From assembly GCA_910576995.1 (NCBI GenBank), contig CAJTLC010000038.1:1-7509 (forward strand): DNA of 7,509 nucleotides, given 5' to 3'. This document shows, piece after piece, positions 6,227 through 7,509 of this stretch; the stretch's first letter is position 1; the number at the start of each line of letters is the position of its first letter. Below the pieces are notes generated by a model. It saw only the letters and a program-made list of their open reading frames with translations, was not told the origin of the DNA and made no database searches. The position numbers and the translations under genes are program-made. The stretch is from an uncultured Ruminococcus sp. Its GTDB lineage: Bacteria; Bacillota; Clostridia; Oscillospirales; Ruminococcaceae.

Positions 6227-6320
6227 ATTAAAATCTACTCCTTTCATAAATAAAGAGAAACTTTAGTTTTTTCAACGTAAAAACATTGAATATTTCTAAA
6301 TGTTAATAAAAAATTAACTT
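6227..6320. other. 94-bp AT-rich spacer with two small palindromes and a weak promoter-like match
   Basis: This is the second-longest gap in the window, between the ATPase stop and the AAA_24 start. It holds GTTAAT/ATTAAC arms around a 5-nt A loop (6302-6318) and TTCAA/TTGAA arms with inner GT/AC pairs and one mismatch (about 6271-6290). Neither is followed by a T run in transcript sense, so neither is a convincing terminator. On the minus strand TTGAAA (6270-6275) lies 17 bp from TATTTA (6247-6252), but that -10 box is poor (3 of 6) and would place the start of transcription nearly on the ribosome binding site. A local promoter is possible but unproven. No small gene is visible. Confidence 0.4.
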
Positions 6321-7457
6321 TTACCATGAAACATCGTTCGATGACCAGTCTATTTTCGTTTTTGAATTTGGAACGGCAGGCTCGGTTTGCGTATTTTCTT
6401 TTGAAACAGAATAGCCGTCTTCTATAATTACAGAGCATTCGTCGCCGTTTGAAACTCGCGTTGCAATTGCCTGTAAGCCCTCTGATTCAAGCCATTCTCC
6501 AAACTCTTTTAACGTCTCGCCGTCCATCTGTTCAAGCTTATCCAGAAGAACAAATCCGCATTCCGGATTAAGTTTGCGAACTATTGCCGTCGATACCCTG
6601 AGCTGTTCCGAACCGCTCATATTATCCCATTTTTGACTGTTGTATGTAAGTTCGCCGTCAGCAACGGAAAGTCCTGTAAGCGGCAGATCGGAATTATTGA
6701 GCAGATCGTATTTTTCTTTTCGAACAGATTCAAGTTCGTCTGTCAAAATAACATACTGATCTTTATATCCTTTCGCTTCTTCTTCGGCTTTTTCACGATC
6801 AAGATTTGCTCTTATTTTTGCGTTCATAATTTCTATATCCGCGATATTTTTTTCAAGTTCCGCAGTTGATTCGTCTATGAGATTTTCTGCCGATTTTGCC
6901 GCAGTCTGAGCATTTGCCTGAGCCAGAGCAAAGCGTCTCTTAGCTTCGTCAAGAGCCTGTCTCGCTTCTTCAAGTTCGCGTTCATACTGTTCTTTCATCT
7001 GACGCTTTCGCTGATTCTCACCGTTGCGAGCAAGTATTTCCTGCTGCTGACGGATAAGCTCGGACGCTGAAATTATTTCATCGGGAACATCAGGATATAC
7101 CGTCATCTCTTTTGCAAATTTCGCTTTCTGATCAGCGAGTTTTCCAATAGCATGGCGGCGAAAGTAAAGTTCGGTTTCTTTATGTTCGAGTTCGTGAAGC
7201 TTGTCCCCGACGCCTATGATTTTAAGCAGTATATCCGCTTTTTCTTTGTTAGCGGCATTCATAAATTTCGGAAGATCGAGCGCGAACGTCTCGATGAAGC
7301 TGTTAAGAAGCTGCTGACCGCCTCTTCTGCCGCTTGGGTCTATCACTTTCAGACTGCTGTTCTTGCCTTTGCGTTCAACTATAATTCCGTTTGAGAGTTC
7401 CACGTGCAGGGACGGCGGAATTACAGAGCCGTCTCTCTGCGCCTGCGAAGGTTTATA
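6321..7457 (-). CDS. SMC/RecN/SbcC-like ATPase, N-terminal part missing (probably disrupted)
   Basis: This is the 3' part of a coiled-coil ATPase of the SMC/RecN type seen in phage recombination modules. Counting from a GTG at 7403, residues 1-66 (ELSNGIIVERKGKNSSLKVI, then a helical segment ending IIGVG) continue the N-terminal lobe. Residues about 68-235 are a long coiled coil rich in E, K, Q and A. The C-terminal lobe follows, with ABC signature NMSGSEQ (261-267) and Walker B FVLLDKLEQMD (284-294). The tail ends DWSSNDVSW. The family-like reading continues upstream of the GTG for 18 more codons (YKPSQAQRDGSVIPPSLH, 7457-7404), so that GTG is an internal codon; no ribosome binding site precedes it. 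Family members should show a GKT/S Walker A about 17 residues before YKPS. Instead the frame stays open to the window end but encodes a poly-F/L/S stretch. Without Walker A, ATPase activity is unlikely. It would have been the first gene of this group. Confidence 0.75.
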   Translation of the reverse strand, partial: YKPSQAQRDGSVIPPSLHVELSNGIIVERKGKNSSLKVIDPSGRRGGQQLLNSFIETFALDLPKFMNAANKEKADILLKIIGVGDKLHELEHKETELYFRRHAIGKLADQKAKFAKEMTVYPDVPDEIISASELIRQQQEILARNGENQRKRQMKEQYERELEEARQALDEAKRRFALAQANAQTAAKSAENLIDESTAELEKNIADIEIMNAKIRANLDREKAEEEAKGYKDQYVILTDELESVRKEKYDLLNNSDLPLTGLSVADGELTYNSQKWDNMSGSEQLRVSTAIVRKLNPECGFVLLDKLEQMDGETLKEFGEWLESEGLQAIATRVSNGDECSVIIEDGYSVSKENTQTEPAVPNSKTKIDWSSNDVSW

Positions 7458-7509
7458 TGGTGCTATACTAAAAAAGTAGACAGAAAAAAGAAAAAGTAGT
7501 AAACTAAAA
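7458..7509. mobile_element. possible terminal repeat of an IS3-family insertion sequence (edge of window)
   Basis: From about 7458 the sequence no longer fits the ATPase and becomes A-rich. It begins TGGTGCTATACT and continues AAAAAAGTAGACAG. A TG start followed by a run of A and GTAGACA resembles the ends of IS3-family (IS150-like) elements, whose terminal repeats begin TG and often contain AAAAAGT(T)AGAC. Inside it AAAAAGTAG occurs twice (7471-7479 and 7491-7499), 20 bp apart, and ACTAAAA recurs at 7503-7509. No transposase or second end is visible, so identity, boundary (7458 or 7461) and target duplication are unproven. The window may also stop here because an assembly broke at a repeated element. 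Confidence 0.4.

Noticed and set aside
6224..6247. ATG at 6247 as the start of the AAA_24 gene
   Set aside because: It has no ribosome binding site, and its first codons contain the GAAAGGAG site that serves the ATG at 6226.
7401..7403. GTG at 7403 as the true start of the SMC-like ATPase
   Set aside because: There is no ribosome binding site before it, and clear in-frame family-like sequence continues upstream for 18 codons.

Overview
The window looks like the early (DNA replication and recombination) module of a tailed phage or prophage of a Gram-positive host, most likely a member of the Clostridia. The evidence is the consistent G-rich Shine-Dalgarno sequences (AGGAGG types), tight gene packing on one strand, moderate GC with AT-rich spacers, and a gene set typical of Firmicutes siphophages. 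No integrase, structural gene or host gene is visible, so free phage, prophage and related element cannot be told apart.

Every gene lies on the minus strand, so transcription runs from high to low coordinates. In that order: the 3' part of an SMC/RecN-like ATPase (7457-6321); a 94-bp AT-rich spacer; a RecA-fold AAA_24 (Sak4-like) protein (6226-5168); a DUF669 protein, probably ssDNA-associated (5148-4651); a superfamily 2 DEAH helicase (4660-3080); a large PriCT-2/primase-like/RepA-type helicase protein (3065-852); a 196-bp non-coding gap with dense repeats (656-851); a RusA Holliday-junction resolvase (655-263); a 66-residue protein of unknown function (266-66); and the first 17 codons of a YopX-family protein running off the left edge (51-1). 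The genes could form a self-contained replication set: ATPase and Sak4-like protein for recombination, DUF669 for ssDNA handling, two helicases with a primase-like domain for fork initiation, and RusA for resolving branches.

Two places stand out. First, the end of the primase-helicase gene and the gap after it (about 698-873) hold eight exact TTTGTC/GACAAA hexamers, long imperfect direct repeats, an AT-only palindrome and a 10-bp perfect hairpin. This is the layout expected of an iteron-type replication origin next to its initiator gene. Second, homology of the SMC-like ATPase appears to stop at about 7457, before its Walker A loop. The sequence beyond it is an A-rich stretch that resembles the terminal repeat of an IS3-family element. 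The gene may therefore be broken by an insertion at the right edge.
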